DNA from: Mycobacterium haemophilum DSM 44634
GTDB taxonomy: Bacteria; Actinomycetota; Actinomycetes; Mycobacteriales; Mycobacteriaceae
Length of the DNA: 64,000 nucleotides
Reading direction: 5' to 3'
Assembly (NCBI RefSeq): GCF_000340435.2
Contig: NZ_CP011883.2
Location: forward strand, 2,960,687-3,024,686
Position 1 is the stretch's first letter. Every line of letters starts with the position of its first letter. The notes beneath the pieces were generated by a model. That model worked only from the letters and a program-made list of their open reading frames with translations. It had not been told where the DNA came from and did not search any database. Below are positions 24,201-33,197 of the stretch, one piece after another. Both the position numbers and the translations under genes were made by a program.

Positions 24201-25674
24201 CGCGCGCGCACAGCTTGGCGACTTTCACGCGGTCGACGCCGAGATCGAGGCGTGCGACCGGCTGGCCGGCGACCTGCACCAGCCCCGCCACGCGTGGAAG
24301 GCGGCGGTGTTTCGCACCATGCGGGCCCTCATGCAGGGGCGCCTTGCGGAGGCCGAGCGCCTCGCACAAAGCAACCTGCCGATTGGCCAGCGGGTCCGGC
24401 GCGAGGTGGCCGAAATCGTATTTAGTGCGCAGTCGTTCCTGATCAGGTTGGCCGATGGCAGGTTAGAGCAGCTGACCGACGCCGGCCGCGAGGCCGCCGC
24501 GCGCTACGGCCAGGCGTGGCCGTCGGCGTATGTGTGGTTGCTCACCGAGACGGGCCAGCTCGATGAGGCCCGCGCCAGGTTCGCGGAGCTTGCGGCCGAT
24601 GGCTTCGAGGCGCTGGTGCGAACCAGTGACTGGGTGACGTCGGTCTGCGCGCTTTCCATTGCGTCGCTGGCGGTCGGCGACAGCGACGCAGCCGACCGAC
24701 TGTACGAGCTGTTGGCACCCTACGCGGACCGCTGCACACTATTCCTCACCGGAGCCGGCTGCCTCGGCTCCAACCAGGCGTTCCTCGGCTTCGCCGCCGC
24801 GGCGGCCGGCCGCGATGAGGATGCGGTGCGCCACTTCGAACTGGCGCTGGCACGTAACGCCGAGATCGGCTGCGTCTATGTGACCCCGCGAGTCTGCTGC
24901 GAATACGCTCGCACGCTGCTCAACAGAGCTGACCAAGCGGATCGCGAGAAGGCGATGGGCCTGATCGACCAGGGGCTTGCGCTGGCGCGGCGCATTGGCA
25001 TGCGCGCCGAAGTCGAGCGACTCGCGCGACTTCGCCACGGGCATCAGGACGCCCAGCAGCAAGAGTCGATGCTCGGCTGGACGGGACTCGAGAGCGTCGC
25101 CCAATCGGTCGAACTGGACCGGCCCGACCTGCGCGCGGTAGCGGCGCCCGACGGAACGGTCACGATCATGTTCTCCGACATCGAAGGCTCGACGGTGCTC
25201 ACCGAGCAGCTCGGTGACGAGCGGTGGCTCAAGCTGCTGCACGGCCACAACGCGGTCATCCGTCGTCACTTGGCCGTGCACCGCGGCTTTGAGGTCAAAT
25301 CGCAGGGCGATGGGTTCATGGTCGCTTTCGGCAGCGCCAGCAGCGCGATCCGCTGTGCGATCGCGATCCAGCGCGACTTCGCGGAGCGGCGCGATCGTCC
25401 CGGTAGCCGGGTGCCGCAGGTCAGGATCGGACTGCACGCTGGCGAGGTGATCCGCGAGCAGGAGGACTTCTACGGTCACAACGTGATCCTCGCGGCACGG
25501 ATCGCGGCGAAGGCACAGGGCAACGAGATCCTCGTGTCGTCGGTGCTGCGCGAACTGGTCGCCGGCAATCAAGAGTTTCAGTTCGGTGACGCGCGTGAGG
25601 AGCAGCTCAAGGGTCTGCAGGAAACGCAGCGAGTCCATGAGGTGCGGTGGGGACCGCCTGCTAGGCGAGGGTGA
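21208..25674 (+). CDS. Zinc ribbon / Ser-Thr kinase / AAA-type ATPase / class III cyclase fusion
   Basis: 1488 residues. Two zinc ribbons (Cys9, 12, 23, 26 and Cys36, 39, 50, 53). Protein kinase about 78-345: Lys112, HRD 203-205, DFG 223-225, with a near-normal SPEQ segment. ATPase about 365-640: Walker A GESGIGKT (395-402), Walker B IFLED (511-515). Helical TPR-like region about 780-1270. Class III nucleotide cyclase 1317-1480: metal Asp1324 and Asp1368, purine-contact Lys1364 and Asp1420, and Arg1431 are all present at the spacing of Rv1625c, but the transition-state Asn position is Ile1427 (GHNVILAAR). ATG 21208 gives the zinc-ribbon start; ATG 21214 is an alternative. The end overlaps the convergent glgP by 14 nt. 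Probable multi-input signal protein; the cyclase may be weak or altered. Confidence 0.88.
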   Translation: MNMVASVECRNCGTANRPQAKFCGSCGMRLAIEVVCPQCGARNPGSLSFCDECGTKLSVGSEPAQPASAPAPPTLSDGRYTVGRLLGEGAGKRVYLATDTRLHRDVAAAVFKADGSDETGMRRARREAEAMARLGEHPNVVNVYDFGETAGQLYLISQYMAGGDLQALLSDAADHRLAVKDVVRIGADVANGLAHAHSHGVVHRDVKPQNVWLAPDGTAKLGDFGLAVAESSSRLTREGTIIGTVAYMSPEQGLGRAADARSDIYSLGALLYELLCGIPPFVGESAAAVVSQHVSTAPLAPSAHRSAVPAALDQLLLKMLAKSPDARPQEAPEVRDTLNVIAAAITGDTTSIHDAAALERITDSTFIGRNRETQQLREAIDDAIGRHGRSVLVSGESGIGKTRLAAEVAAYAALRGAQVLWGRCYAGAGAPAYWPWVQVIRDYAREHDAKTVASDLGSGAFEIAQIVSEVREQMPEIPESPVLDAEQARFRLFDSVSRFLIGAAERRPLAIFLEDLHQADRPSLMLLSFIARELPRSSVFLLGTYRHDELTGDHYLNQVLTALSKERGYARIRLRGLADQHVKAMLEAVLQQRLEQRHELALADTVCRESEGNPYFAEEIIRHLIDSAALSWRDGRWFVDVREGQELGIPRGVREVVSRRLEKLPAETVELLSTAAVIGREFDVQVLTRISELETDAVLSRLQPALDGTIVRQPVGEAGRYVFAHGATRDALYDDLPTLRRAQLHIAAGDALEQIYEERIESHLSAIAYHFAKAAPRGDIARAADYAWWAAERAAATYAYEDAVSLFETSLRLFDTLSEVVPRRRCDLLLALGDARLRSGDTEGARETFREAAATARELALDDHYARAALGYGAGNWGGFAITVRADEQLVTMLYEALEVLPARDSALRVRVLARLALELRCKGTLAAASQASAQAVEMAERVGDPKILLLAMHSRQWSTLGPDRIEEAVAAGEEMVRLARIVGDRDMEFEGHHLPLIARAQLGDFHAVDAEIEACDRLAGDLHQPRHAWKAAVFRTMRALMQGRLAEAERLAQSNLPIGQRVRREVAEIVFSAQSFLIRLADGRLEQLTDAGREAAARYGQAWPSAYVWLLTETGQLDEARARFAELAADGFEALVRTSDWVTSVCALSIASLAVGDSDAADRLYELLAPYADRCTLFLTGAGCLGSNQAFLGFAAAAAGRDEDAVRHFELALARNAEIGCVYVTPRVCCEYARTLLNRADQADREKAMGLIDQGLALARRIGMRAEVERLARLRHGHQDAQQQESMLGWTGLESVAQSVELDRPDLRAVAAPDGTVTIMFSDIEGSTVLTEQLGDERWLKLLHGHNAVIRRHLAVHRGFEVKSQGDGFMVAFGSASSAIRCAIAIQRDFAERRDRPGSRVPQVRIGLHAGEVIREQEDFYGHNVILAARIAAKAQGNEILVSSVLRELVAGNQEFQFGDAREEQLKGLQETQRVHEVRWGPPARRG

Positions 25675-28261
25675 CCAGACCAAGCTCGTTGCTGGCCGCG
25701 AGCATCGGATGGCGAGGCAGGACCCGCACCGTGTATCCGACCGCTCCCGCCAGCGGCAGCAGCGTTGTCGTCGAAAAGATCTCGTTGCCGCCCTCGGCGG
25801 TATCGATGTGCGCCATTTCGACGGTAACCGGATCCAGCAGCACGTCACTGCCGTCCACCCTGCCGAGCACCGCCTGTACCGTCACCTCGTCGGGCCCCAG
25901 TCCGGCCAGCTGCACGGTGGCGGTCAGCGTCAGCTTCGACCCCAGCACCGGGGTATCGGGTAAGCCGGTGCTGTCGACGTCGGTGATGTCGATCATGGGC
26001 CACGCTTTTTCGACGCGGCGCCGGTAGGCAGCCAGCTCGCGGGCCGCGCTGAACGCCTCGCCCACCCTCTCACCTCCCGCAGGCGCGGCGACCGTCCTGC
26101 GCAGTGACTGCGCCGCGGGCACGTAGTAGTGCTCGACATAGTCACGCACCATGCGGGACGCCAACACTTTCGGCCCCAGCGTCTGCAGGGTGTGCCGCAC
26201 CATCTCGATCCAGCGCGGCGGGACCCCGTGTGCGTCACGTTCATAAAACTTCGGTACCACCGCGTGTTCTAGGAGGTCGTAGAGCGCGCTGGCCTCCAGG
26301 TCGTCGCGACGAGTCTCGTCCGCCACGCTGCTGGCAGACGGTATCTCCCAACCGTTTTCGCCGTCGTACCACTCGTCCCACCAGCCGTCGCGGATGGAAA
26401 GATTCAATCCGCCGTTCAGAGCGCTCTTCATCCCTGAGGTGCCGCACGCCTCCAACGGCCGCAGCGGATTGTTCAGCCAAACATCGCAGCCCCAGTACAA
26501 CTTTCGGGCCATCGACATGTCGTAATCGGGCAGGAAGGCGATGCGGTGACGCACCTGCGGCCGGTCAGCGAACCGCACCACCTGCTGGATCAGCGCCTTA
26601 CCGCCGTCATCAGCGGGGTGCGACTTGCCGGCAACGATCAACTGGATCGGCTTGTTGTCGTCGAGCAGCAGCCGTTCCAGCCGATCCGGATCGCGCAGCA
26701 TCAAGGTGAGGCGCTTATACGTGGGAACGCGGCGGGCGAAGCCGATGGTCAGCACATTCGGATCAAAGGCCGCCCCGATCCAGCCCAGTTCGGCGTCCGA
26801 CGCGCCGCGTTCCAACCAAGAGCGACGCAGCCGCACCCGGATGTCATCGATTAGCTGCGAGCGGAGTTGCGAGCGGATCCACCACAGATGGCCCGGATCG
26901 ACCTGTTGCAGACGGAGCCAGACGCCGGGGTCGCTGAACGAATCCGACCCGGCCAGTTCGCGTCCCAGCTGCAACCACTGCGGCGCCGCCCAGGTACGCG
27001 CATGAACGCCGTTGGTGATCGACCCAATCGGCACCTCGTCGTGGTCGAATCCACGCCACAGCTCGCTGAACATGGCCCGGCTCACGCGGCCGTGCAGCAG
27101 CGAAACGCCGTTGGCCCGTTGCGCCAGCCGCAGACCCATGTGGGCCATGTTGAATTTGGTCGGATCATCTTCGGCGCCAAGTGCGAGGATTCGCTCTACC
27201 GGCACCCCCGGCAGCAGCGCGGGCGCACCCGAGAAGTAGCGCCGCACCAGCTCGACCGGGAACCGGTCGATACCGGCAGGCACCGGGGTGTGCGTGGTGA
27301 ACACCGTGCTGGACCGCACGACCGTCAGCGCAGTGTCGAAGTCCAATTCCGAATCGGTAACCAATTCGCGGATGCGTTCGATTCCGAGGAATCCGGCGTG
27401 GCCCTCGTTCATGTGGAATACCTCCGGCGCGGGCAGCCCCGCAATGGTGGTAAACGCGCGGATCGCCCGCACACCGCCAATACCGGCCAGGACCTCTTGC
27501 TTGATGCGATGCTCCTGATCGCCGCCGTAGAGACGGTCGGTGACGCCGCGCAGCTCGTGCTCGTTCTCCGGGACGTCGGAGTCCAGCAAGAGCAACGGAA
27601 CACGGCCCACCTGCGCGACCCAAATCCGGGCCCGCAGCTGCGCGGAGTCGGGCAGGGTCAGCTCCACCAGCACAGGATCGCCGTTGCCAGCGGTGAGCAG
27701 GCGCAACGGGAGCCCTTGCGGATCCAGCGACGGGTAGGTCTCGTGTTGCCAGCCGTCCGCGGTCAACGACTGCCGGAAGTACCCGGAGCGGTAGTAGAGG
27801 CCCACCGCGATCAGCGGCACCCCCAAATCGGAGGCGGCCTTCAGGTGGTCGCCAGCCAAGATGCCGAGGCCGCCCGAGTAATTGGGGAGCACCTCGGCGA
27901 CGCCGAACTCCATCGAGAAGTACGCGATGGCGGTCGGCAGGGCTGATTGGGCCGCATCTGCCTGCTGCTGTTGATACCACCGCGAACGGCTTAGGTAGTC
28001 GCTCAAGTCGGCAGCCAGCTCATCGAGTCGGCCCAGGAACCCTTCGTCGAGTGCCAACTCGTCCAGCCGTGACGGATTCACCACTCCCAGGAGCGCCACC
28101 GGGTCGTTGCCGCACTGCGCCCACAGCGTCGGGTCGATGGTCGCGAACAGGTCTTGCGTCGGCTTATCCCACGACCACCGCAGGTTGGTCGATAGCTGAT
28201 CTAGCGCCGCGAGGCGGTCGGGTAGATGAGCACGGACGGTAAAGCGGCGGAGGGCTTTCAC
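25661..28261 (-). CDS. glgP: Alpha-glucan phosphorylase
   Basis: 866-residue PLP-dependent glucan phosphorylase of the short actinobacterial/archaeal type, releasing glucose-1-phosphate from alpha-1,4-glucan. Motifs: FSMEFGVAEVLPNYSGGLGILAGDHLK near residue 110, FHMNEGHAGFL, SITNGVH, and the PLP region GTSGMKSALNGGLNLSIRDGW. The N-terminal DUF3417 segment (RAHLPDRLAALDQLS) is typical. Start GTG 28259-28261. Divergent from glgE-glgB, so glucan building and breakdown genes are back to back. Its 3' end overlaps the end of the island's kinase-cyclase gene. Corresponds to Rv1328. Confidence 0.92.
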   Translation of the reverse strand: MKALRRFTVRAHLPDRLAALDQLSTNLRWSWDKPTQDLFATIDPTLWAQCGNDPVALLGVVNPSRLDELALDEGFLGRLDELAADLSDYLSRSRWYQQQQADAAQSALPTAIAYFSMEFGVAEVLPNYSGGLGILAGDHLKAASDLGVPLIAVGLYYRSGYFRQSLTADGWQHETYPSLDPQGLPLRLLTAGNGDPVLVELTLPDSAQLRARIWVAQVGRVPLLLLDSDVPENEHELRGVTDRLYGGDQEHRIKQEVLAGIGGVRAIRAFTTIAGLPAPEVFHMNEGHAGFLGIERIRELVTDSELDFDTALTVVRSSTVFTTHTPVPAGIDRFPVELVRRYFSGAPALLPGVPVERILALGAEDDPTKFNMAHMGLRLAQRANGVSLLHGRVSRAMFSELWRGFDHDEVPIGSITNGVHARTWAAPQWLQLGRELAGSDSFSDPGVWLRLQQVDPGHLWWIRSQLRSQLIDDIRVRLRRSWLERGASDAELGWIGAAFDPNVLTIGFARRVPTYKRLTLMLRDPDRLERLLLDDNKPIQLIVAGKSHPADDGGKALIQQVVRFADRPQVRHRIAFLPDYDMSMARKLYWGCDVWLNNPLRPLEACGTSGMKSALNGGLNLSIRDGWWDEWYDGENGWEIPSASSVADETRRDDLEASALYDLLEHAVVPKFYERDAHGVPPRWIEMVRHTLQTLGPKVLASRMVRDYVEHYYVPAAQSLRRTVAAPAGGERVGEAFSAARELAAYRRRVEKAWPMIDITDVDSTGLPDTPVLGSKLTLTATVQLAGLGPDEVTVQAVLGRVDGSDVLLDPVTVEMAHIDTAEGGNEIFSTTTLLPLAGAVGYTVRVLPRHPMLAASNELGLVTLA

Positions 28262-28434
28262 ACGTCACTACCTTACTGAGGACCCCGGTACGCGCATGGA
28301 CCACGTAACAACCGTTCACCCGCGGGAGTATGACCAGACACTAGGGTGGGTATCGGGTAGGCAATGGGGCATTCCGCGACGAAGTACAGGGGGTCGCCCC
28401 CGTGCGGGCGAGCCACGGAGCAGAAGGAGTGGTG

Positions 28435-30522
28435 GTGCCCGGTCGGGTAGAGATCGATAACGTCGCACCGGTCGTCTCCTGCGGCGTGTACCCCGCCAAA
28501 GCCGTGGTCGGCGAGATGGTGCCGGTCAGCGCCACGGTATGGCGAGAAGGCCACGAGGCTGTCGCAGCTACCCTGGTCGTCCGCTATCTCGGGCTGCGCT
28601 ATCCGCTCACGACGGAAACCCGCCGGATCACGGCGGTCCAGGCCCGCGAAACAAGGCCTGCAGCAACACCCGCCCCGGCCCAACGAGTCAAGCCGCTACT
28701 GCTTCACATGACGATGGGTCAAGAACCCTACGTTTTCCACGGTCAGTTCACCCCCGACCGCGTCGGATTGTGGACCTTCCGAGTCGACGGCTGGGGCGAC
28801 CCGATACACACCTGGCGGCATGCGCTGATTGCCAAGTTGGACGCTGGCCAGAGTGAGACGGAATTGTCCAACGATCTTTTGGTCGGAGCCGCGCTGTTCG
28901 AGCGTGCCGCAACCGGTGTGCCGCGCGCGCAGCGCGGGCCGCTGCAGACGGCCGCGGCGGCGTTACGGACCCCCGGAGATCCGGTGACCCGCACCGCGCT
29001 GGCGCTGGCGCCCGAAATCGATGAACTTTTGACGAACTATCCGCTGCGGGATCTGGTTACCCGGGGCGAGCAGTTCGGGGTCTGGGTGGACCGGCCGTTG
29101 GCCCGCTTCGGCTCCTGGTACGAGATGTTTCCGCGCTCGACCGGCGGCTGGGACACCGACGGCAACCCGGTGCACGGCACCTTCGCCACTGCAGCCGCGG
29201 CACTTCCGCGTATCGCCGACATGGGATTCGATGTGGTGTACCTGCCGCCGATCCATCCGATCGGCAAGATACATCGCAAGGGCCGCAACAACTCTCCCAC
29301 CGCCGCGCCGACAGATATCGGGTCTCCATGGGCGATCGGTAGCGATGAGGGTGGCCACGATGCGGTACATCCAAGCCTGGGCACTATCGACGACTTCGAC
29401 GACTTCGTGGCCGCGGCACGTGATCTGGGCATGGAGGTGGCCCTGGACCTGGCGCTGCAATGCGCGCCGGATCATCCATGGGCCCGCCAACATCGGCATT
29501 GGTTCACCGAATTGCCGGACGGCACAATCGCTTACGCGGAGAATCCACCGAAAAAATACCAGGACATTTACCCGCTGAACTTCGACAACGATCCTGCTGG
29601 TCTCTACGATGAAGTGCTGCGCGTAGTGCGACATTGGATCGACCACGGCGTCACATTCTTTCGGGTCGACAATCCACACACCAAGCCACCCGATTTCTGG
29701 GCCTGGCTGATCGGCCAGGTCAAAACCACCAACCCCGACGTGCTCTTCTTATCCGAAGCCTTTACCCCGCCGGCGCGCCAGTACGGACTGGCCAAGCTCG
29801 GTTTCACGCAGTCCTATACCTACTTCACCTGGCGCACGGCCAAGTGGGAGCTCACCGAATTCGGCAACGAAATAGCCGAACTCGCCGACTACCGGCGGCC
29901 AAACCTGTTCGTCAACACCCCCGACATCCTGCACGCAGTACTCCAACATAACGGCCCGGGCATGTTCGCGATCCGCGCCGTGCTGGCGGCGACCATGAGT
30001 CCGGCTTGGGGAATGTACTCCGGTTACGAGCTGTTCGAGCATCGCCCGGTGCGCGACGGCAGCGAGGAATACCTGGATTCGGAGAAGTACGAATTGCGCC
30101 CCCGCGACTACCCTGGCGCGCTCGCCGAAGGCAAATCGCTGGAGCCATTCATTAAGCAGCTCAACGAAATTCGCCGGCTGCATCCCGCACTGCAGCAGTT
30201 GCGCACCATTGCGTTCCATCATGTGGACAACGAGGCATTGCTGGCATATAGCAAGTTCGACCCGGCCACTGGCGACTGCGTGCTAGTGGTGGTGACACTC
30301 AACGCACTTGGACCCGAGGAAGCGACGCTATGGTTAGACATGGCCGCATTGGGTATGGAGCCCTACGAACGGTTTTGGGTGCGGGATGAGATAACCAGCC
30401 AGGAATACCAATGGGGGCAAGCGAATTACATTCGTATCGATCCGGGGCAGGCAGTCGCTCACATCATCAACATGCCACTTTTACCGCAGGAATCCCGAAC
30501 CACATTGCTGCGCAGGAGGTAA
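28435..30522 (+). CDS. glgE: Maltosyltransferase GlgE
   Basis: 695-residue GH13_3 enzyme that transfers maltosyl units from alpha-maltose-1-phosphate to glucan, the last linear step of the trehalose-to-glucan pathway. Visible: the N-terminal beta domain (VAPVVSCGVYPAKAVVGE), the GH13 barrel with YLPPIHPIGKIHRKGRNN, ALDLALQCAPDHPW, nucleophile Asp in FFRVDNPHTKPP, and acid/base Glu in LFLSEAFTPP. Three GTG codons in a row occur at 28429-28437; 28435 is chosen because AAGGAG (28424-28429) lies 5 nt before it. Coupled to glgB, whose ribosome site is inside the last codons of glgE. Corresponds to Rv1327c. Confidence 0.93.
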   Translation: MPGRVEIDNVAPVVSCGVYPAKAVVGEMVPVSATVWREGHEAVAATLVVRYLGLRYPLTTETRRITAVQARETRPAATPAPAQRVKPLLLHMTMGQEPYVFHGQFTPDRVGLWTFRVDGWGDPIHTWRHALIAKLDAGQSETELSNDLLVGAALFERAATGVPRAQRGPLQTAAAALRTPGDPVTRTALALAPEIDELLTNYPLRDLVTRGEQFGVWVDRPLARFGSWYEMFPRSTGGWDTDGNPVHGTFATAAAALPRIADMGFDVVYLPPIHPIGKIHRKGRNNSPTAAPTDIGSPWAIGSDEGGHDAVHPSLGTIDDFDDFVAAARDLGMEVALDLALQCAPDHPWARQHRHWFTELPDGTIAYAENPPKKYQDIYPLNFDNDPAGLYDEVLRVVRHWIDHGVTFFRVDNPHTKPPDFWAWLIGQVKTTNPDVLFLSEAFTPPARQYGLAKLGFTQSYTYFTWRTAKWELTEFGNEIAELADYRRPNLFVNTPDILHAVLQHNGPGMFAIRAVLAATMSPAWGMYSGYELFEHRPVRDGSEEYLDSEKYELRPRDYPGALAEGKSLEPFIKQLNEIRRLHPALQQLRTIAFHHVDNEALLAYSKFDPATGDCVLVVVTLNALGPEEATLWLDMAALGMEPYERFWVRDEITSQEYQWGQANYIRIDPGQAVAHIINMPLLPQESRTTLLRRR

Positions 30523-30527
30523 CGGGC

Positions 30528-32735
30528 TTGAGCCAATCCGAGAGCCGAACCGACCAACTCGCCGAGAGCCACCTGGCGCCCGAGCCAGCCGACGTAACTC
30601 GCTTGCTCTCCGGTGCACACCACGATCCGCACAGCATCCTGGGCGCTCACGAGTATGCCGACCACACTGTCATCCGAGCGTTTCGACCGCACGCAGTCGG
30701 CGTCGTCGCGGTGGTGGGTGATAACCGGTTCGGAATGCAGCACCTCGAATCCGGCTTGTTCGCCGTGGCGATACCGTTCGTCGACCTCATCGACTACCGA
30801 CTGCAGGTGAGCTATCAGGGTTCCGACTCGTATACCGTCGCGGACGCCTACCGCTTCCTGCCCACCCTGGGCGAAGTCGATCTTCATCTGTTCGCCGAGG
30901 GCCGGCATGAGCGACTCTGGGAAGTCCTTGGCGCCCATCGACGCTCGTTCACCACCGCCGACGGCGCGGTGGACGGGGTGTCGTTCGCGGTGTGGGCGCC
31001 TAACGCCAAGGGCGTCAGCTTGATCGGCGAGTTCAACGGCTGGAATGGCAACGACGCCCCGATGCGGATGCTGGGCTCGTCGGGAGTATGGGAATTGTTC
31101 TGGCCCGGGTTCCCTGCCGAAGGTCTGTACAAGTTCCGGGTGCACGACGCCGATGGTGTCATCACCGATCGGGCCGACCCGTTCGCCTTCGGCACCGAGG
31201 TGGCGCCGCAGACTGCATCGCGGGTCACGTCGAATAACTACACCTGGGGTGACGACGAGTGGATGGCACGGCGTGCGCAGCGCAACCCGGTGTTTGAGCC
31301 GATGAGCACCTACGAAGTCCATCTCGGCTCGTGGCGCCCCGGACTCAGCTACCGTCAGCTTGCCCGCGAGCTGACAGATTATGTTGTAGCACATCGGTTT
31401 ACCCACGTTGAGATGCTGCCGGTTGCGGAGCATCCGTTCGCCGGATCGTGGGGATATCAGGTCACGTCGTACTACGCACCGACATCGCGATTTGGCACTC
31501 CCGACGACTTCCGGGCGCTGGTCGACGCGCTTCACCAGGCCGGCATCGGTGTCATCGTGGATTGGGTACCGGCACACTTTCCCAAGGACGCATGGGCGCT
31601 GGGGCGGTTTGACGGAACACCCCTCTATGAGCATTCCGATCCTATGCGCGGTGAGCAATTAGACTGGGGCACTTACGTATTCGACTTCGGTCGTCCGGAG
31701 GTGCGTAACTTCTTGGTGGCCAATGCGTTGTACTGGCTCGAAGAGTTCCACATCGACGGATTCCGGGTGGACGCGGTCGCGTCGATGTTGTACCTCGACT
31801 ACTCACGTCCCGAGGGCGGCTGGACCCCGAATATCTACGGCGGGCGGGAAAACTTGGAAGCGGTGCAGTTCCTGCAGGAGATGAACGCCACAGCACACAA
31901 AGCCGCGCCAGGCATTGTCACCATCGCCGAGGAGTCGACGTCATGGCCCGGCGTGACGCGACCGACCAACATTGGCGGACTGGGCTTTTCGATGAAGTGG
32001 AACATGGGCTGGATGCACGACACGCTCGACTACATCAGCCGCGATCCGGTGCACCGCAGCTACCACCACAACGAAATAACGTTCTCCATGCTGTACGCAT
32101 TCAGCGAGAATTACGTGCTGCCGCTCAGCCACGACGAGGTGGTGCACGGCAAGGGCACGCTGTGGGGGCGGATGCCGGGCAACAACCACGCCAAGGCCGC
32201 CGGACTACGCAGCCTGCTCGCCTACCAGTGGGCGCACCCGGGCAAGCAACTGTTGTTCATGGGCCAGGAGTTCGGCCAGCGCGCCGAATGGTCGGAGCAG
32301 CGTGGCCTGGACTGGTTCCAACTCGACGAAAACGGTTTCTCCAACGGGATTCTGCGCCTCGTACGCGACCTCAACGGCCTCTACCGCGGCCACCCGGCGC
32401 TGTGGAGTCAAGACACCACCTCCGAGGGCTATTCCTGGATCGACGCCAACGACTCCGCCAACAACGTACTGAGTTTCCTGCGATATGCCCACGACGGCTC
32501 GATACTGGCCTGTGTATTCAATTTCGCTGGTTCAGAACACAGCGGCTACCGGCTCGGCCTGCCGTCGGCCGGACGCTGGCGTGAGGTGTTGAACACCGAT
32601 GCTGTCGCCTACAACGGCTCCGGGGTCGGCAACCTCGGCGGCGTCGACGCCACCGATGATCCGTGGCACGGCCGCCCGGCGTCAGCGGTGCTGGTGCTGC
32701 CGCCGATGTCGGCATTGTGGTTGGAACCCGAGTAG
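30528..32735 (+). CDS. glgB: 1,4-alpha-glucan branching enzyme
   Basis: 735-residue GH13_9 enzyme that makes alpha-1,6 branches in glycogen and capsular glucan. A duplicated N-terminal CBM48-type region is followed by the barrel: VDWVPAHFPKDAW, nucleophile Asp in DGFRVDAVASMLYLDYSR, acid/base Glu in IVTIAEESTSWPGV, and LPLSHDEVVHGKGTL. Start TTG 30528 has AGGAGG (30514-30519) 8 nt upstream, giving MSQSESRTDQ. The gene begins 5 bp after glgE stops. Corresponds to Rv1326c. The 230 bp after the stop have no gene. Confidence 0.93.
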   Translation: MSQSESRTDQLAESHLAPEPADVTRLLSGAHHDPHSILGAHEYADHTVIRAFRPHAVGVVAVVGDNRFGMQHLESGLFAVAIPFVDLIDYRLQVSYQGSDSYTVADAYRFLPTLGEVDLHLFAEGRHERLWEVLGAHRRSFTTADGAVDGVSFAVWAPNAKGVSLIGEFNGWNGNDAPMRMLGSSGVWELFWPGFPAEGLYKFRVHDADGVITDRADPFAFGTEVAPQTASRVTSNNYTWGDDEWMARRAQRNPVFEPMSTYEVHLGSWRPGLSYRQLARELTDYVVAHRFTHVEMLPVAEHPFAGSWGYQVTSYYAPTSRFGTPDDFRALVDALHQAGIGVIVDWVPAHFPKDAWALGRFDGTPLYEHSDPMRGEQLDWGTYVFDFGRPEVRNFLVANALYWLEEFHIDGFRVDAVASMLYLDYSRPEGGWTPNIYGGRENLEAVQFLQEMNATAHKAAPGIVTIAEESTSWPGVTRPTNIGGLGFSMKWNMGWMHDTLDYISRDPVHRSYHHNEITFSMLYAFSENYVLPLSHDEVVHGKGTLWGRMPGNNHAKAAGLRSLLAYQWAHPGKQLLFMGQEFGQRAEWSEQRGLDWFQLDENGFSNGILRLVRDLNGLYRGHPALWSQDTTSEGYSWIDANDSANNVLSFLRYAHDGSILACVFNFAGSEHSGYRLGLPSAGRWREVLNTDAVAYNGSGVGNLGGVDATDDPWHGRPASAVLVLPPMSALWLEPE

Positions 32736-32965
32736 CGCAAGCGCGCCAAGGGCTCAGCGCAGTTGACGGCGTCGCCATGCGTCGAAGACCCACTACCGCA
32801 ATCGACCGCGACCCCACCGGCATCTTCTAGGACTAACGCCCCAGGCCGTTTAACTGCGCCGCGGCAAGGGTAAGGACGAGAGGTAACGGTACGCCGTGGC
32901 CCGCTCGCTGGCCGGTGTCTTTGTTTCTTTAGATGTGCGACCGGTTTACCGTGCGGCCAATCACC

Positions 32966-33181
32966 CACTGGCTGCCCGGTGATGCCGGCGGTAAGGTCGA
33001 AATGCTTGTCCAGATGCAAGACGGTCAACCCGCCGAGTTCCGCGGTCGCGGCGACGATCAGGTCCGGCACTGACGGACCACGATGCATGCCCTTGTCGGC
33101 CAGCATCAGCTGCACGTCGAATGCCCGGTCCTCCGCTGCCGACGTGAGGTATTTCACCGGTATCGCAGCCAACGGCGCCAA
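32966..33181 (-). pseudogene. VapC PIN-domain toxin, C-terminal remnant
   Basis: About 72 codons keep the second half of a PIN-domain RNase: VKYLTSAAEDRAF, a D-K-G-x-H helix, PSVPDLIVAATAELGGL and HLDKHFDLTAGITGQP. The first half with the leading catalytic Asp is gone, and after GQPV the sequence leaves the family frame. It sits just behind a truncated VapB, joined at about 33181-33198. Not expected to cut RNA. Confidence 0.75.
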
Positions 33182-33197
33182 ACCGAACTCCCGGATG

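Noticed and set aside
26867..27946. 359-codon plus-strand frame inside glgP
   Set aside because: Antisense shadow; GlgP motifs on the other strand are continuous.
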